Numbered from the stretch's first letter, positions 1-9,572 are shown. The stretch: 64,000 bases of DNA from Limosilactobacillus caccae (GCF_900156885.1 NZ_FTOY01000004.1:1-64000), one strand, 5' to 3'. Made by a program: numbers and translations. Notes: generated by a model not told the origin, from the sequence alone.

Positions 1-91
1 TTCAAATCATAAATGATTGAAGACCCTACACATTTGATTCGTCGAAACTTTGTTCAGTTTTCAAAGGTCTACCTTGTTGGCTGATTAAGTA
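1..91 (-). other. 5' leader of a probable rRNA operon (16S off the left edge)
   Basis: Downstream of P3 the minus strand reads CCTTTGAAAACTGAACAAAG (about 49-68), the boxA-like leader motif seen upstream of 16S rRNA in lactobacilli and bacilli. No mature rRNA sequence is reached inside the window, so the operon is inferred. Lactobacillus genomes often have an rRNA operon close downstream of lysS, which fits the local order. The rest of 1-544 holds the three promoters and the terminator at 466-494; I see no protein gene in it. Confidence 0.65.
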
Positions 92-107
92 GCCAATCAA
101 CATTTAT

Positions 108-137
108 ATTTTATCATAACGTTGATTGGCTTGTCAA
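108..137 (-). promoter_or_regulatory. rrn-type promoter P3
   Basis: TTGACA (132-137) and TAAAAT (108-113) on the minus strand with an 18-base spacer. The -10 box lies inside a perfect inverted repeat, GCCAATCAAC (92-101) and GTTGATTGGC (121-130), whose upstream arm fills part of the promoter spacer. Confidence 0.65.
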
Positions 138-197
138 GAAGAAATTTTAATTAATTTAGAATTTCTTTTGATTGATAACTCAATCAGCAACTTTATT

Positions 198-226
198 AGA
201 ATATCATATCATCAACTTGATGTCAA
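198..226 (-). promoter_or_regulatory. rrn-type promoter P2
   Basis: TTGACA (221-226) and TATTCT (198-203) on the minus strand with a 17-base spacer. Second of the tandem promoters, about 100 bases downstream of P1. Confidence 0.75.
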
Positions 227-298
227 CAATTAATTTCAATTTTTTATTGATAACTTGTTAACAGCTTAGCGGTCATAACCGCCGTGACAACGTTTATT

Positions 299-327
299 AC
301 TATACAGGCTTAAGCAAAAATAGTCAA
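299..327 (-). promoter_or_regulatory. rrn-type promoter P1
   Basis: On the minus strand TTGACT (322-327) and TATAGT (299-304) are separated by exactly 17 bases. It is the first of three tandem sigma-A promoters pointing left, off the window. Their strength and tandem arrangement, and the leader that follows, fit an rRNA operon promoter region. The stretch from -35 through -10 closely resembles the pyrG promoter at 56027-56055. Confidence 0.75.
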
Positions 328-465
328 CACATTTTCTTAATAAATTTGAAATATTTTTGCAACATGAACTTTTTATTGTCTACTACTATTCCATGTTCGT
401 TTGTACTACTCCATTCCTAGTTGATTAACGGTTCAGCCCGGATTAATGTTTGCCTTTACAAAAGC

Positions 466-494
466 AAAAAGACTAAGCGTTTTGCTCAGTCTTT
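466..494 (-). terminator. terminator of the flavoprotein gene
   Basis: A hairpin with arms AAAGACTgAGC and GCTtAGTCTTT on the minus strand is followed by a T-rich run. It lies 50 bases past the stop of the oxidoreductase gene. Confidence 0.75.
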
Positions 495-544
495 CAATCT
501 GTCTTAATTAACCAGGATTTTCTCAGGTCCCTGCTGCTCATTTA

Positions 545-1870
545 TTACGGTAACAAGCTCCCTACCTTATCACCTAAGGTCGGGTAAATCGCCATCAATT
601 TCTGGCGATATTCTGCGCCGTCAATCGCTAAGCCAATAATTGGCAAGAAGTTATTAATGTCATCAGCTGCATAATCGCCAACTTCACTGGCACCGACTAA
701 TTGTTGATCCTTAAACACTAGCGTCAAACTACTAATTTGATCATTTTGCCCAGCATAAAGGCTACTGAATTTAAGTGGGAACGTCTTAACCTGGTACTGC
801 GAATCGTTAACCACCTCGTCAGCATTAACCCCGACCCGGGCAACTTCTGGATAGGTAAAGGCCGCTTGCCCAATTGTTGGGTAGGTGATTGTTTGCTTTG
901 TTTTCCCCAGTAAATAATCAACCAAGTATTGACCTTCGAATTCGGCAACTGGAGTTAACTTAGGTTCTTTTCGACTAACCACATCCCCGATCGCATAAAC
1001 ACCATCGACTGTGGTCATCAAATTACCATCAACTTGAATCCCATGACGATCATACTTAATGGCTGTGTTTTCGAGGCTCAACTTTGCAATATTTGGCCGG
1101 CGACCTGTTGCATCAAGGATGTAATCAGTTTTGACTTCACCATGATCTGTCGTTACCACCAAGCCATCTTTTTCTTGGGTTACCTTTTGCGTATTAGTAT
1201 TAAAGCTGAACTTAATCCCCCGTTGTTTCATTGCCGCCACCAGGGCCTCATCTTCTGCCTTAGTAAATTCTCGCAAAACGCGTTCAGAATGAACAATAAT
1301 CGTTACTTCAGCGCCAGCAGCGGCCACCAGGGTTGCTAGTTCTAAGCCAACAAAGCCAGCTCCGATAACGGTAATCCGTTTTGGCAGTTCTTTTAACGAC
1401 AGGACGTCATAACTTGTATGCAAATACTCTTTCCCGGGGATATCTAAAACATTCGGCGTTTGTCCCGTTGCAATGATAATATGGTCTGCTTGATATTGAT
1501 GACCGTTAACTTCCACCGTTTGATTGTCAATAAACTTTGCATAGCCATCTTCAATATCATGACTCTTCTTAATGATCTCGCGAGTTTCATTTGGCCACGG
1601 GTCAAACCGGTTAAGCTTAGTCTGCATCAATGTTTTCCAGTCTAATGTGGCTGGTTGACTAATCCCATGGCCAAGGAGTTGCTGCGATTGTAAAACAGTC
1701 CGGGCAGCCCCTTCAAGAAAAATTTTTGGTTCACAACCATAATTAGGACACGTTCCGCCATATTCAAAGCCTTCAATTACCAATACTTGATGGTCGGTTT
1801 GGGCTAATAAATTGGCCATCTTATAAGCAGCTGGGCCGGACCCAATCAGAATTTCATCATACTTTTTCAT
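545..1870 (-). CDS. FAD/NAD(P)-dependent disulfide oxidoreductase, glutathione-reductase-like
   Basis: A 441-residue cytosolic flavoprotein of the pyridine nucleotide-disulfide oxidoreductase class I family. An N-terminal FAD Rossmann motif (GSGPAA near residues 10-15) is followed by a redox-active CxxxxC pair (C41/C46 in GGTCPNYGC). A second Rossmann motif (GAGFVG, about 175) binds NAD(P)H, and AIGDV is the second FAD contact. The C-terminal dimerisation domain ends with AIYPTLGD where family members normally have HPTxxE, so the usual catalytic His appears to be Tyr. The ATG at 1870 is preferred because GGAGGG (1877-1882) sits 6 bases upstream; longer starts lack a site. The substrate cannot be read from sequence: glutathione reductase, RclA-like and other thiol or metal reductases are possible. 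It stands alone with its own terminator. Confidence 0.85.
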   Translation of the reverse strand: MKKYDEILIGSGPAAYKMANLLAQTDHQVLVIEGFEYGGTCPNYGCEPKIFLEGAARTVLQSQQLLGHGISQPATLDWKTLMQTKLNRFDPWPNETREIIKKSHDIEDGYAKFIDNQTVEVNGHQYQADHIIIATGQTPNVLDIPGKEYLHTSYDVLSLKELPKRITVIGAGFVGLELATLVAAAGAEVTIIVHSERVLREFTKAEDEALVAAMKQRGIKFSFNTNTQKVTQEKDGLVVTTDHGEVKTDYILDATGRRPNIAKLSLENTAIKYDRHGIQVDGNLMTTVDGVYAIGDVVSRKEPKLTPVAEFEGQYLVDYLLGKTKQTITYPTIGQAAFTYPEVARVGVNADEVVNDSQYQVKTFPLKFSSLYAGQNDQISSLTLVFKDQQLVGASEVGDYAADDINNFLPIIGLAIDGAEYRQKLMAIYPTLGDKVGSLLP

Positions 1871-1950
1871 CTTCATCCCTCCAAAGTCGCACATTGTTAA
1901 AGTAAGTATAACTTAAATCCCGGATTGAGAATAAAAATTTGCCTTTAGCA

Positions 1951-1996
1951 AAAAAATGGCCACCAGCATTCACATTTAGAATGTTGATGGTCATTT
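1951..1996 (-). terminator. terminator of the CruF-like gene
   Basis: Long imperfect hairpin (minus-strand arms AAATGACCATCAACATTC and its partner ending GGCCATTT) followed by seven T residues, just past the stop at 2030. Confidence 0.75.
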
Positions 1997-2029
1997 GCAA
2001 AGCAGTCTAAAAACTCCCAACACCTATTT

Positions 2030-2896
2030 TCAATTAGGAGTATCGCCAACTTTCTCGAATTGCTTATTAATAAGATTTATAATTGCCAAAATAGTAACGA
2101 AGAACATTGTAAAAACACAAACAAGTGCGGTCGAACTATAGATCTGGACATTCGTATGCTCCATAAAAGCAGGTGCAATCAATGAAATTCCTTCAATCCC
2201 ATATATAAATACGGGCTCAAGCCAAAAAGATTTACTAATTTTTTTAGAACTAGTATTTTGGGCAAACTTAGCTAGGTATATTGCAAAAGCTTGCATGAAA
2301 AGATAAACAACTAAAAACCACCCTGCATAGTTCGAAAGGGGCACACCAAAATAATTTCCACCATCGTGCCAAATCCATTGGTGATTAATCGTTGATGCTG
2401 CTGGGTCCATAACTACATCCCACATCACCATAATAAATGCTGCAATAAACGGAACAAAGAATGTCTGCATGCCTTTTAATTTCTTATCATACTGACCAAT
2501 TAAAATCGTCGATAAGTTGTAAGACATATACCCCATTCCGAAATACGCAGGCATAATCACAAGCGGCACATTAACTAGCCTTGGTCCAGGCATCGTGTAG
2601 TGATAGTGCCCAAATGGAAAACCAGTTGCAATGCTTAATGATTCAAACGTGTTACTAACCAGCCAAGTAATGATAAAAAATATTATCATATTCCGCAAGC
2701 CAAATCTTTTATATCCATGAGCAAAAGCCAATACTGCAATAATTAACGCAAAGATTACATGAATGCTTGTCGTTACGCTCTCACTAGTAACATAAAAGAA
2801 TGATAAGGACAGCAAAAACATCACTGCAATCAATCCCCAGCGGTAATAACCACTCTTATCCTTTGTTGCTAAAGAAACATTCTTTTTATCAGTCAT
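2030..2896 (-). CDS. carotenoid biosynthesis protein family (CruF/PF04240-like) membrane protein
   Basis: A 288-residue polytopic membrane protein with about seven hydrophobic helices. The segment TGFPFGHYHYT...GPRLVNVPL and the later WDVVMDP...GVPLSNYAGW blocks match the conserved core of the carotenoid synthesis family PF04240, which includes the C50 carotenoid hydratase CruF. No phytoene synthase or desaturase gene is in this window, so its real substrate is unknown. The ATG at 2896 follows GGGGGA by 5 bases. It is divergent from a TetR regulator with a palindrome between the two genes, which suggests direct repression by that regulator. Confidence 0.7.
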   Translation of the reverse strand: MTDKKNVSLATKDKSGYYRWGLIAVMFLLSLSFFYVTSESVTTSIHVIFALIIAVLAFAHGYKRFGLRNMIIFFIITWLVSNTFESLSIATGFPFGHYHYTMPGPRLVNVPLVIMPAYFGMGYMSYNLSTILIGQYDKKLKGMQTFFVPFIAAFIMVMWDVVMDPAASTINHQWIWHDGGNYFGVPLSNYAGWFLVVYLFMQAFAIYLAKFAQNTSSKKISKSFWLEPVFIYGIEGISLIAPAFMEHTNVQIYSSTALVCVFTMFFVTILAIINLINKQFEKVGDTPN

Positions 2897-2928
2897 TATT
2901 TTCCCCCGTTCCAAAAGTCATTAACTTC

Positions 2929-2944
2929 CGTTACACTTGTAACG
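2929..2944. promoter_or_regulatory. palindromic operator candidate for the TetR regulator
   Basis: A 16-base inverted repeat with perfect 7-base arms, CGTTACA and TGTAACG, separated by CT. It lies in the divergent intergenic region, next to TATAAT at 2949-2954. A further GTTACA half-site occurs at 2998-3003. The spacing suits a TetR dimer; binding is inferred. Confidence 0.55.
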
Positions 2945-3021
2945 TGGATATAATTATATCAACTGACACATAAAATAAAATGGTCGTCAGCCTTACTGTT
3001 ACAAAAGGGGGTAAATTGTTT

Positions 3022-3555
3022 ATGAAAAAGATAAAAAATACACAAAACGTTTTAGTCAAAGATTGGATATTTTCGGCACTAATGCTATTAATGCAGAAGA
3101 AGCCATTCCAAGAAATCACAATTACTGAAATAACAAATAAAGCTGGCGTATCACGGATGGCATATTATCGCAATTATAAGTCAAAAGAAGACATCATTAT
3201 CACCTACCTTGACGAACTTTTTGAAGAGTATTCACAAGAACTTCTCGCCCATAAGTCGAATGACCCGTATAAAAATGCAAGATTATTTTTTGCTTATTTT
3301 AGGAAGCACGCGATTTTTCTCAAGAATCTGATTAATTCTAACCTTACTTTCCTCATCCTTGAGCGCTTTGATTCATACCTCTACGCGCTTTTTAAAGGGC
3401 CATTTTCGTCAAATGCATACTCTCCAGCAGAAGAAAAATATACCATTGCTTATACGGCAGGGGGGATATATAAAATCCTCTTGACATGGGCCAAGGATGG
3501 TTTCCATGAAAGTGACGAGAAAATGGCGACAATTATTACTAATCTTCTTCAATAA
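3022..3555 (+). CDS. TetR/AcrR family transcriptional regulator
   Basis: A 177-residue DNA-binding repressor. The N-terminal helix-turn-helix is recognisable at about residues 30-60 (PFQEITITEITNKAGVSRMAYYRNYKSKEDI). The C-terminal ligand-binding and dimerisation region resembles the TetR_C domains of DhaS/YfiR-like regulators. The ATG at 3022 is chosen because AGGGGG (3006-3011) lies 10 bases upstream; the start at 2980 would run into the promoter. It is divergent from the CruF-like gene and probably controls both. The effector is unknown. Confidence 0.88.
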   Translation: MKKIKNTQNVLVKDWIFSALMLLMQKKPFQEITITEITNKAGVSRMAYYRNYKSKEDIIITYLDELFEEYSQELLAHKSNDPYKNARLFFAYFRKHAIFLKNLINSNLTFLILERFDSYLYALFKGPFSSNAYSPAEEKYTIAYTAGGIYKILLTWAKDGFHESDEKMATIITNLLQ

Positions 3556-3567
3556 CTTATGTCCATC

Positions 3568-3614
3568 AAAAAAAGCCACATCCCCTGCAGCAATCGCAGT
3601 GATGTGGCTTTTTT
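3568..3614. terminator. bidirectional terminator between tetR and lysS
   Basis: A perfect hairpin, AAAAAAGCCACATC (3569-3582) and GATGTGGCTTTTTT (3601-3614), with A/T tracts on both sides. It serves the converging TetR gene and lysS. Confidence 0.85.
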
Positions 3615-3629
3615 ATCTCGTAGTCGTAA

Positions 3630-5153
3630 CTACTTCTTCTTGTTCTTCTTCTTTGAATCAGCTTGGTCTTCCTTTTCCGGACGCATGGTTGGGAAGAGGA
3701 TGACGTCGCGGATTGACTTTGCATCAGTCAGCAACATTACTAAGCGGTCAATCCCAATGCCGAGACCACCCGTTGGCGGCATCCCGTATTCCAGGGCTTG
3801 AACGTAATCGAGGTCAACTGGTTCGGCTTCGTCATTCCCGTTAGCCTTTTCCTTTGCTTGCATCTCGAAACGTTCCTTCTGGTCAATTGGGTCATTTAAT
3901 TCACTAAAGGCGTTAGCTAATTCACTACCGTCAACGTACAATTCGAACCGGTCAGTCATCGCTGGGTTCTCCTTGTTCCGCTTAGCCAGTGGTGACACTT
4001 CGACTGGATACTCGTAAACAAAAGTTGGTTGGATCAGCGTATCTTCAACGAATTCTTCAAAGAAGGCGTTTAAAATGTGTCCCTTCGTCCAGTACTGTTC
4101 GTATTGAACGTGCTTTTCATCAGCCAACTTCTTTGCATCGTCGTCAGTCATTGATTGGTCGCCAAAGTCAATGCCCGTCTTTTCCTTAACGGCATCAACC
4201 ATTGTCACCCGCTTAAAGTCGCCACCAAGGTCAATTTCCTTGCCTTGGTAAGTGATCTTCCCATCGTCAGAAACAACCTTGGCGGCCGCCTTAACGATTC
4301 CTTCCGTTTCATCCATTACATCACGGAAGTCAAAGTATGCCGCATAGGTTTCCATCGTCGTAAATTCAGGGTTGTGGTGCGGGTCCATCCCCTCATTCCG
4401 GAAAATCCGGCCAAGTTCGTATACCCGTTCAAAACCACCAACGATTAACCGCTTCAAGTACAGTTCAGTGGCAATCCGCAGGTACATATCAATATCCAAG
4501 GCATTGTGGTGGGTAATAAATGGCCGTGCATTGGCACCACCGGCCTGGGTATTTAAGATTGGGGTCTCAACTTCAGTAAAGTCATGGTCATCCATGTATT
4601 GACGAACAGCCTTGATGATCGCCGTCCGCTGGTGGAACCGCTTGAAGCTCTCTGGGTTAGAAATTAGGTCAAGATAACGCTGCCGGTAGATGGTCTCTGG
4701 GTCAGTAACCCCGTCCCACTTGTTTGGCAATGGCCGTAATGCCTTGGATAAGAAGGTAATCTTGTGGGCCCGGACGGTTAATTCACCGGTATCAGTCTTG
4801 ATAACATCCCCTTCGATTCCCAGGAAGTCACCGATGTCGGCACGCTTAAAGACGTGGTATGGTTCGTCCCCCACCATGTCCTTTCGCGCGTACACTTGGA
4901 TCTTCCCAGTCCGGTCAACAAAGTCCGCAAAGCCCGCCTTACCGCTGCTCCGCTTTCTCGTCATCCGGCCGGCAATAACTACCATGGCACCCTTTTCGTT
5001 TAATTCTTCCTTATCAAACTGGTCAAATTCGTCGTGTAATTGTTGCGCCAGGTGGTCCCGCTTAAACCGGCGACCAAAGGGTTCAATCCCTGCTTCCTTT
5101 AGCTCTTCCATCTTTTCGCGACGAACGCGCATCTGATCTAATTCTTGTGACAC
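3630..5153 (-). CDS. lysS: lysyl-tRNA synthetase, class II
   Basis: A 507-residue enzyme that charges tRNA-Lys in the cytosol. An N-terminal OB-fold anticodon-binding domain (about 50-160) precedes the class II catalytic core: motif 1 around [13 protein letters not shown], motif 2 with [15 protein letters not shown], and motif 3 with [15 protein letters not shown] near the C-terminus. A Lys-rich tail ends the protein. It starts with GTG, supported by AGGAGG 9 bases upstream. It is the last gene of the long leftward block, 21 bases after dusB, ahead of a strong terminator. No T-box is visible upstream. Confidence 0.97.
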   Translation of the reverse strand: MSQELDQMRVRREKMEELKEAGIEPFGRRFKRDHLAQQLHDEFDQFDKEELNEKGAMVVIAGRMTRKRSSGKAGFADFVDRTGKIQVYARKDMVGDEPYHVFKRADIGDFLGIEGDVIKTDTGELTVRAHKITFLSKALRPLPNKWDGVTDPETIYRQRYLDLISNPESFKRFHQRTAIIKAVRQYMDDHDFTEVETPILNTQAGGANARPFITHHNALDIDMYLRIATELYLKRLIVGGFERVYELGRIFRNEGMDPHHNPEFTTMETYAAYFDFRDVMDETEGIVKAAAKVVSDDGKITYQGKEIDLGGDFKRVTMVDAVKEKTGIDFGDQSMTDDDAKKLADEKHVQYEQYWTKGHILNAFFEEFVEDTLIQPTFVYEYPVEVSPLAKRNKENPAMTDRFELYVDGSELANAFSELNDPIDQKERFEMQAKEKANGNDEAEPVDLDYVQALEYGMPPTGGLGIGIDRLVMLLTDAKSIRDVILFPTMRPEKEDQADSKKKNKKK

Positions 5154-5174
5154 TTAACTTTTCCTCCTCGTTAT

Positions 5175-6188
5175 CTAGGCTTCTTGCTTCCGTGCTGCCC
5201 GCTTGGCTTCACGTTCAGCAGTTTCTTCAGCAAAACGGTCAAAAATCTCATTCATCTCATCGAGCGTCTCCGCTTCAACCAGGGCAACCTTGGTCCGCGC
5301 TGCCCGTGGAATCCCCTTGATGTAGTATGTCGACAAACCACGGAATTCGCGGACACCAACGTATTCACCCTTCAAATCGACTAAGCGGTTAAGGTGGTCT
5401 TTAGCCATCTTAATCTTTTGCTCAGGGGTGGCCTCTGGCAAGAGTTCACCGGTTTCCAGGTAATGCTCGGTCCGGGTAAGCATCCACGGGTTCCCCATGG
5501 CGGCCCGGCCGATCATTGCGGCGGTCGCTCCAGTCATTTCTAATACTTCTTTAGCGTCTTCTGGCGTCCGGATATCCCCATTTGCCATGAACGGAATCTT
5601 TAGTTGACCTGCTACTTCTTTTAGTATATTCCAATCAGCGTGTCCCGTATACATCTGTTTTCTGGTCCGGCCGTGCATCGCAATTGCACTGGCCCCTGCC
5701 CGTTCAGCAGCGAGGGCATTTTCAACGGCATAGATGTGCTTGTCATCCCAACCAGTCCGCATCTTAACGGTCACCGGCTTCTTTACGGCATCCGTCACGT
5801 ATGACACCATCTCATAGACTTTATTCGGGTCAAGCAGCCACCGGGCACCAGCATCGGTCTTCACAACCTTATTTACCGGGCAGCCCATGTTGATGTCAAT
5901 CACGTCTGCCGCGGTGTGTTCATCAACGTACTTTGCGGCTTCGACCAAGGTCTCCTTCGTGCCCCCAAAGATTTGAATCCCCATCGGGTGTTCACTTGGG
6001 TCGACATCCATCATGTTTAGCGTCCGCTGGTTGTGGTACATAATTCCCCGGTCAGAAATCATCTCACAAACAACGTAACCAGCGCCAAATTTTTTGCAGA
6101 TAACCCGAAAGGCAGAGTTCGTCACCCCGGCCATCGGAGCGACGACAACTTGGTTCGGAATTTCAATGTTACCGATCTTCCACTTCAT
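5175..6188 (-). CDS. dusB: tRNA-dihydrouridine synthase B
   Basis: A 337-residue FMN enzyme reducing uridine to dihydrouridine in the tRNA D-loop. A TIM barrel starts with VVAPMAGVTNSAFR. INMGCPVNKVVKTDAG contains the catalytic Cys, and MRTGWDD and MHGRTRKQMYTGHADW are FMN and RNA contacts. The C-terminal helical domain binds tRNA. GAGGTGA precedes the ATG at 6188. It lies between hslO and lysS, the usual Lactobacillales order. Confidence 0.96.
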   Translation of the reverse strand: MKWKIGNIEIPNQVVVAPMAGVTNSAFRVICKKFGAGYVVCEMISDRGIMYHNQRTLNMMDVDPSEHPMGIQIFGGTKETLVEAAKYVDEHTAADVIDINMGCPVNKVVKTDAGARWLLDPNKVYEMVSYVTDAVKKPVTVKMRTGWDDKHIYAVENALAAERAGASAIAMHGRTRKQMYTGHADWNILKEVAGQLKIPFMANGDIRTPEDAKEVLEMTGATAAMIGRAAMGNPWMLTRTEHYLETGELLPEATPEQKIKMAKDHLNRLVDLKGEYVGVREFRGLSTYYIKGIPRAARTKVALVEAETLDEMNEIFDRFAEETAEREAKRAARKQEA

Positions 6189-6286
6189 TTTTTCACCTCA
6201 TTAATTACTTGAAAAGCTGTGCTGGCCGTCCAACTTCTCGTTTTAACTCACCTATCATAGCATATCAAACCGCAAAGCACCAAAGA

Positions 6287-7186
6287 CTAGTTCTGATTAT
6301 CGGTCATTTCCGCATAAATCTTTTTCAGCTCATCCTCGTTAAATTCATACTTCTTCCCACAGAACTGACAAACCGTTTCCGCATGGTGGTCTTCTTCAAT
6401 GATCTTCTTCATATCATCCTTGGCAATACTTGCGAGGGCGTGGGCAAAGCGTTCCTTTGAGCAATCACAGGCGTAGCGAACGGGCATCGTCTCCAGGATC
6501 TTTAAGTCATCCCCGAAAATCTTCTTTAAGATGTCTTCTGGTGTGTCCCCGTCGCGAAGCATCTCGGATACTAATGGTAAGCCCGCCAGTGTCTTTTCGA
6601 GCTTGCTAATTTCTTCATCGCTTGCGCCCGGCATAACCTGGATCATAAAACCACCCGCCACATCAATGCTTTCATCCGGGTTGACAAAAACGGACAGTCC
6701 CACTGCTGATGGAATTTGTTCTGACTGGGCAAGGTAGTAAGTAAAGTCATCCCCTAGTTCACCAGAAACCAGGTTAACTTCACCAGTGTACGGGGTCTTG
6801 TCACCAGGTGCCATCTTGGTAACGGCGAGGGTCCCCTTCTTCCCAATTGCCCCCGAAACGTCAATCTTCCCCTTATCATTAGCCGGTAAGGAAACGTGGG
6901 GGTTACCCATGTAGCCCTTTACCGTTCCCTGGGCAGTCCCGTCAGCAATGATAAAGCCAACCGGGCCATCCCCTTGAATCTTGACCGTCATCCCGGCTTC
7001 CCCCTGAAGGCCAGCCGTTGCTAATAAGATCGTCCCGACCAGGGTCCGCCCAAGCGCCGCCGATGATGCACTCCAGGTGTCATGAATCTCGTGGGCCTCT
7101 TCTACTAGCCGGGTTGCGTTAACCGCGTATGCCCGGAACTTACCATCCTTGGTCATACTCTTTACTAAATAGTCTGTTGATTGCAT
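6287..7186 (-). CDS. hslO: redox-regulated chaperone Hsp33
   Basis: A 299-residue holdase chaperone activated by oxidation. The N-terminal domain has the Hsp33 core (RAYAVNATRLVEEA, LGRTLVGTILLA). The C-terminal redox switch has CDC near residue 237 and CQFC near residue 270, the four Cys that bind zinc in the reduced state. The start at 7186 follows AAGGAGGA; the longer frame to 7240 reads through the ftsH terminator and is unlikely. It lies directly downstream of ftsH. Confidence 0.96.
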   Translation of the reverse strand: MQSTDYLVKSMTKDGKFRAYAVNATRLVEEAHEIHDTWSASSAALGRTLVGTILLATAGLQGEAGMTVKIQGDGPVGFIIADGTAQGTVKGYMGNPHVSLPANDKGKIDVSGAIGKKGTLAVTKMAPGDKTPYTGEVNLVSGELGDDFTYYLAQSEQIPSAVGLSVFVNPDESIDVAGGFMIQVMPGASDEEISKLEKTLAGLPLVSEMLRDGDTPEDILKKIFGDDLKILETMPVRYACDCSKERFAHALASIAKDDMKKIIEEDHHAETVCQFCGKKYEFNEDELKKIYAEMTDNQN

Positions 7187-7217
7187 TTGTTCTTCCTCCT
7201 TAATTTGTCCTAACGAA

Positions 7218-7261
7218 AAGACGGAAGATCCGCCACCCATAGGTTTTGTCCCTTCCGTCTT
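7218..7261 (-). terminator. hairpin between ftsH and hslO
   Basis: AAGACGGAAG (7218-7227) and CTTCCGTCTT (7252-7261) form a perfect 10-base stem with a 24-base loop, followed on the minus strand by TTTTCG. It is probably a partial terminator after ftsH. Confidence 0.55.
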
Positions 7262-7269
7262 TAATCAAC

Positions 7270-9390
7270 TTATTCTTGGTGATCAGACTTATCTGGATCA
7301 TCAGTCGATTGTGAATTGTTTGCACCGTCATTATTGTCCGCAGGGGAATCATGCTTTTCTTCAAGCTCGTTTTCCTTTGCTTCATCATGACGTTCATTTT
7401 CCAACCGTTCAAGTTCACGCTTTGATTCTTCGAATGTTTGGGCACGTGCCTCTTCATCTTCAGCAGCAACATCCTTATCAGGAATCTTTCCAGTCTTGTA
7501 AATACTGATAATTTGCTTTTCATCAAGCGTTTCGTACTTGAGCAATGCTTCCGCAATCAGCTTGTGTTGTTCACGGTGGGTCTCGATAATGTGTAAGGCA
7601 GTCTCATGCCCTTCCATCAAGATCCGGCGAACTTCTTCGTCAACCAGTGCGGCAGTCTTTTCAGAGTAAGGTGATTGGTCGAAGCCTTGACCAGTAAATA
7701 CCTGGCCAGAACTTTGCAGTTCAACTGGCCCAATCTTGTCACTCATCCCATACTGGGTAACCATTGACCGGGCAATCTGAGTTGCCTGTTCAAAGTCATT
7801 AGAAGCACCTGAAGATTGGGACTTAAAGATAATCTCTTCAGCCGCACGACCACCCATCAAACCGGCAATCTGTTCTTCAGCATTCTTCTTTGACATCAGC
7901 ATCTGGTCTTCCCGTGGCAACATGATTGCGTAACCACCGGCACGACCACGTGGCACAATCGTTACCTTGTGAACGACCCGGGCATCATTTAAGACTAACC
8001 CGACGATGGTGTGACCGGCTTCGTGGTAAGCAACCGTCTTCCGTTCTTGTTCGGATTGAACCCGGTTGTGCTTAGCAGGACCGGCAATGACACGGTCTTC
8101 AGCTTCATCAAGGTCCGCAGCGTCGATCTCAGACTTGTTACGCCGCGCGGCTAATAATGCGGCTTCGTTTAAGAGGTTGGCTAAGTCAGCACCGACAAAG
8201 CCCGGTGTTTGCTTAGCAATCTCCTTCAAGTCAACGTCACTTGCCATTGGCTTGTTCTTTGCGTGAACACGAAGGATCGCTTCACGGCCCTTAACATCTG
8301 GCCGGCCAACCAAGATCTTCCGGTCAAACCGTCCTGGCCGCAGTAAGGCTGGGTCCAAGACATCGGAACGGTTAGTAGCGGCCATCACGATGACCCCTTC
8401 ATCACCTTGGAACCCGTCCATTTCAACCAGCAACTGATTCAGCGTTTGCTCACGTTCATCGTGGCCACCGCCCATGCCGTTTCCACGGCGCCGACCAACG
8501 GCATCAATTTCATCGATGAAGATAATCGCTGGTGCAGCCTTCTTGGCTTGTTCGAATAAGTCACGAACCCGGCTGGCACCAACACCGACGAACATCTCAA
8601 CGAAGTCCGAACCAGAAATGGAGAAGAATGGCACACCAGATTCACCAGCAACGGCCTTGGCAAGCAAGGTCTTACCAGTACCTGGAGGACCCTCGAGCAA
8701 GACCCCTGATGGAATCTTTGCCCCCAGCTTAGTAAACTTCTTTGGATTCTTCAGAAATTCAACAACTTCGACAAGCTCTTGTTTTTCTTCTTCTTCACCA
8801 GCAACGTCGGAGAAACGAACCTTGTTCTTCTTGGCATCGGCCGGCTTGGCCTTTGTCTTCCCAAAGCTCATCACGCCACGACCGCCGCCACCTTGGCCAG
8901 CTTGACCCATCATCATATAAAAGAAGAAGATCAAGATAACCAGTGGCAAGACGGTGAGCAGTAAGTTAACCCAAATGCTGTTAGATTCTTCAGCCCGGGT
9001 CGATACCTTGACATCATGCTTATTAGCATATTTTTCAAGCTGACCAACAGTTACATCGCTTGCCAAAACAGAGCTTTGGAACTGGGTAACCTTACCGCTT
9101 CGTTGTGTAGCAAGAGCAAAACTATTATTGGCGGTGTCACTATTATTCTTTTGTGGCTTCCGGTATGTACCAGTAACCTTGTAAACACCACCGTTAGGTT
9201 GAAGTTGAACACTCTTAACTTTATTACTCTTCAATTCGGAGATAAACTCGCTTTGCGAAACTGTCTTACTTTGTCCCGTCGATGGATTACCACCGAAGAA
9301 GAAGTAGGCAATTCCCATAATGCACAAGAACATCACGGCGTAGAAGAGAACGTTATGAGTAAAATTGTTTCTTTTACGATTGTTGTTCAT
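7270..9390 (-). CDS. ftsH: ATP-dependent zinc metalloprotease FtsH
   Basis: A 706-residue membrane-anchored AAA protease. Helices at about 13-33 and 138-160 flank an extracytoplasmic domain. The AAA module carries Walker A GPPGTGKT, Walker [10 protein letters not shown] and the second region of homology [18 protein letters not shown]. The zinc site is HEAGH. The tail after about 640 is rich in Glu, Asp and Asn, as is common in lactobacilli. AGGAGGT precedes the ATG. The order tilS-hpt-ftsH-hslO is standard. It degrades misfolded membrane proteins and short-lived regulators. Confidence 0.97.
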   Translation of the reverse strand: MNNNRKRNNFTHNVLFYAVMFLCIMGIAYFFFGGNPSTGQSKTVSQSEFISELKSNKVKSVQLQPNGGVYKVTGTYRKPQKNNSDTANNSFALATQRSGKVTQFQSSVLASDVTVGQLEKYANKHDVKVSTRAEESNSIWVNLLLTVLPLVILIFFFYMMMGQAGQGGGGRGVMSFGKTKAKPADAKKNKVRFSDVAGEEEEKQELVEVVEFLKNPKKFTKLGAKIPSGVLLEGPPGTGKTLLAKAVAGESGVPFFSISGSDFVEMFVGVGASRVRDLFEQAKKAAPAIIFIDEIDAVGRRRGNGMGGGHDEREQTLNQLLVEMDGFQGDEGVIVMAATNRSDVLDPALLRPGRFDRKILVGRPDVKGREAILRVHAKNKPMASDVDLKEIAKQTPGFVGADLANLLNEAALLAARRNKSEIDAADLDEAEDRVIAGPAKHNRVQSEQERKTVAYHEAGHTIVGLVLNDARVVHKVTIVPRGRAGGYAIMLPREDQMLMSKKNAEEQIAGLMGGRAAEEIIFKSQSSGASNDFEQATQIARSMVTQYGMSDKIGPVELQSSGQVFTGQGFDQSPYSEKTAALVDEEVRRILMEGHETALHIIETHREQHKLIAEALLKYETLDEKQIISIYKTGKIPDKDVAAEDEEARAQTFEESKRELERLENERHDEAKENELEEKHDSPADNNDGANNSQSTDDPDKSDHQE

Positions 9391-9435
9391 AACAACCTCC
9401 TATCTACCAACAACGATATTGTAGTTGTAGTCATT

Positions 9436-9464
9436 ATCATAGCATACATGACAATCATTGACCA
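9436..9464 (-). promoter_or_regulatory. putative ftsH promoter
   Basis: TGGTCA (9459-9464) and TATGAT (9436-9441) on the minus strand with a 17-base spacer, 45 bases upstream of the ftsH start. It lies in the 182-base gap after hpt. Confidence 0.5.
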
Positions 9465-9572
9465 TTAATTAAAAGCAAGAAATTAATGGTCACAACTTTA
9501 AGTAGCCAATAAAATTTATGATATGTTTTAGCGCTAACTATTGCAATAAATATGGCTCACTTTTGCAAAATT

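Noticed and set aside
3630-5160. T-box or other leader before lysS
   Set aside because: Only 21 bases separate dusB and lysS; no T-box sequence or stem is there.
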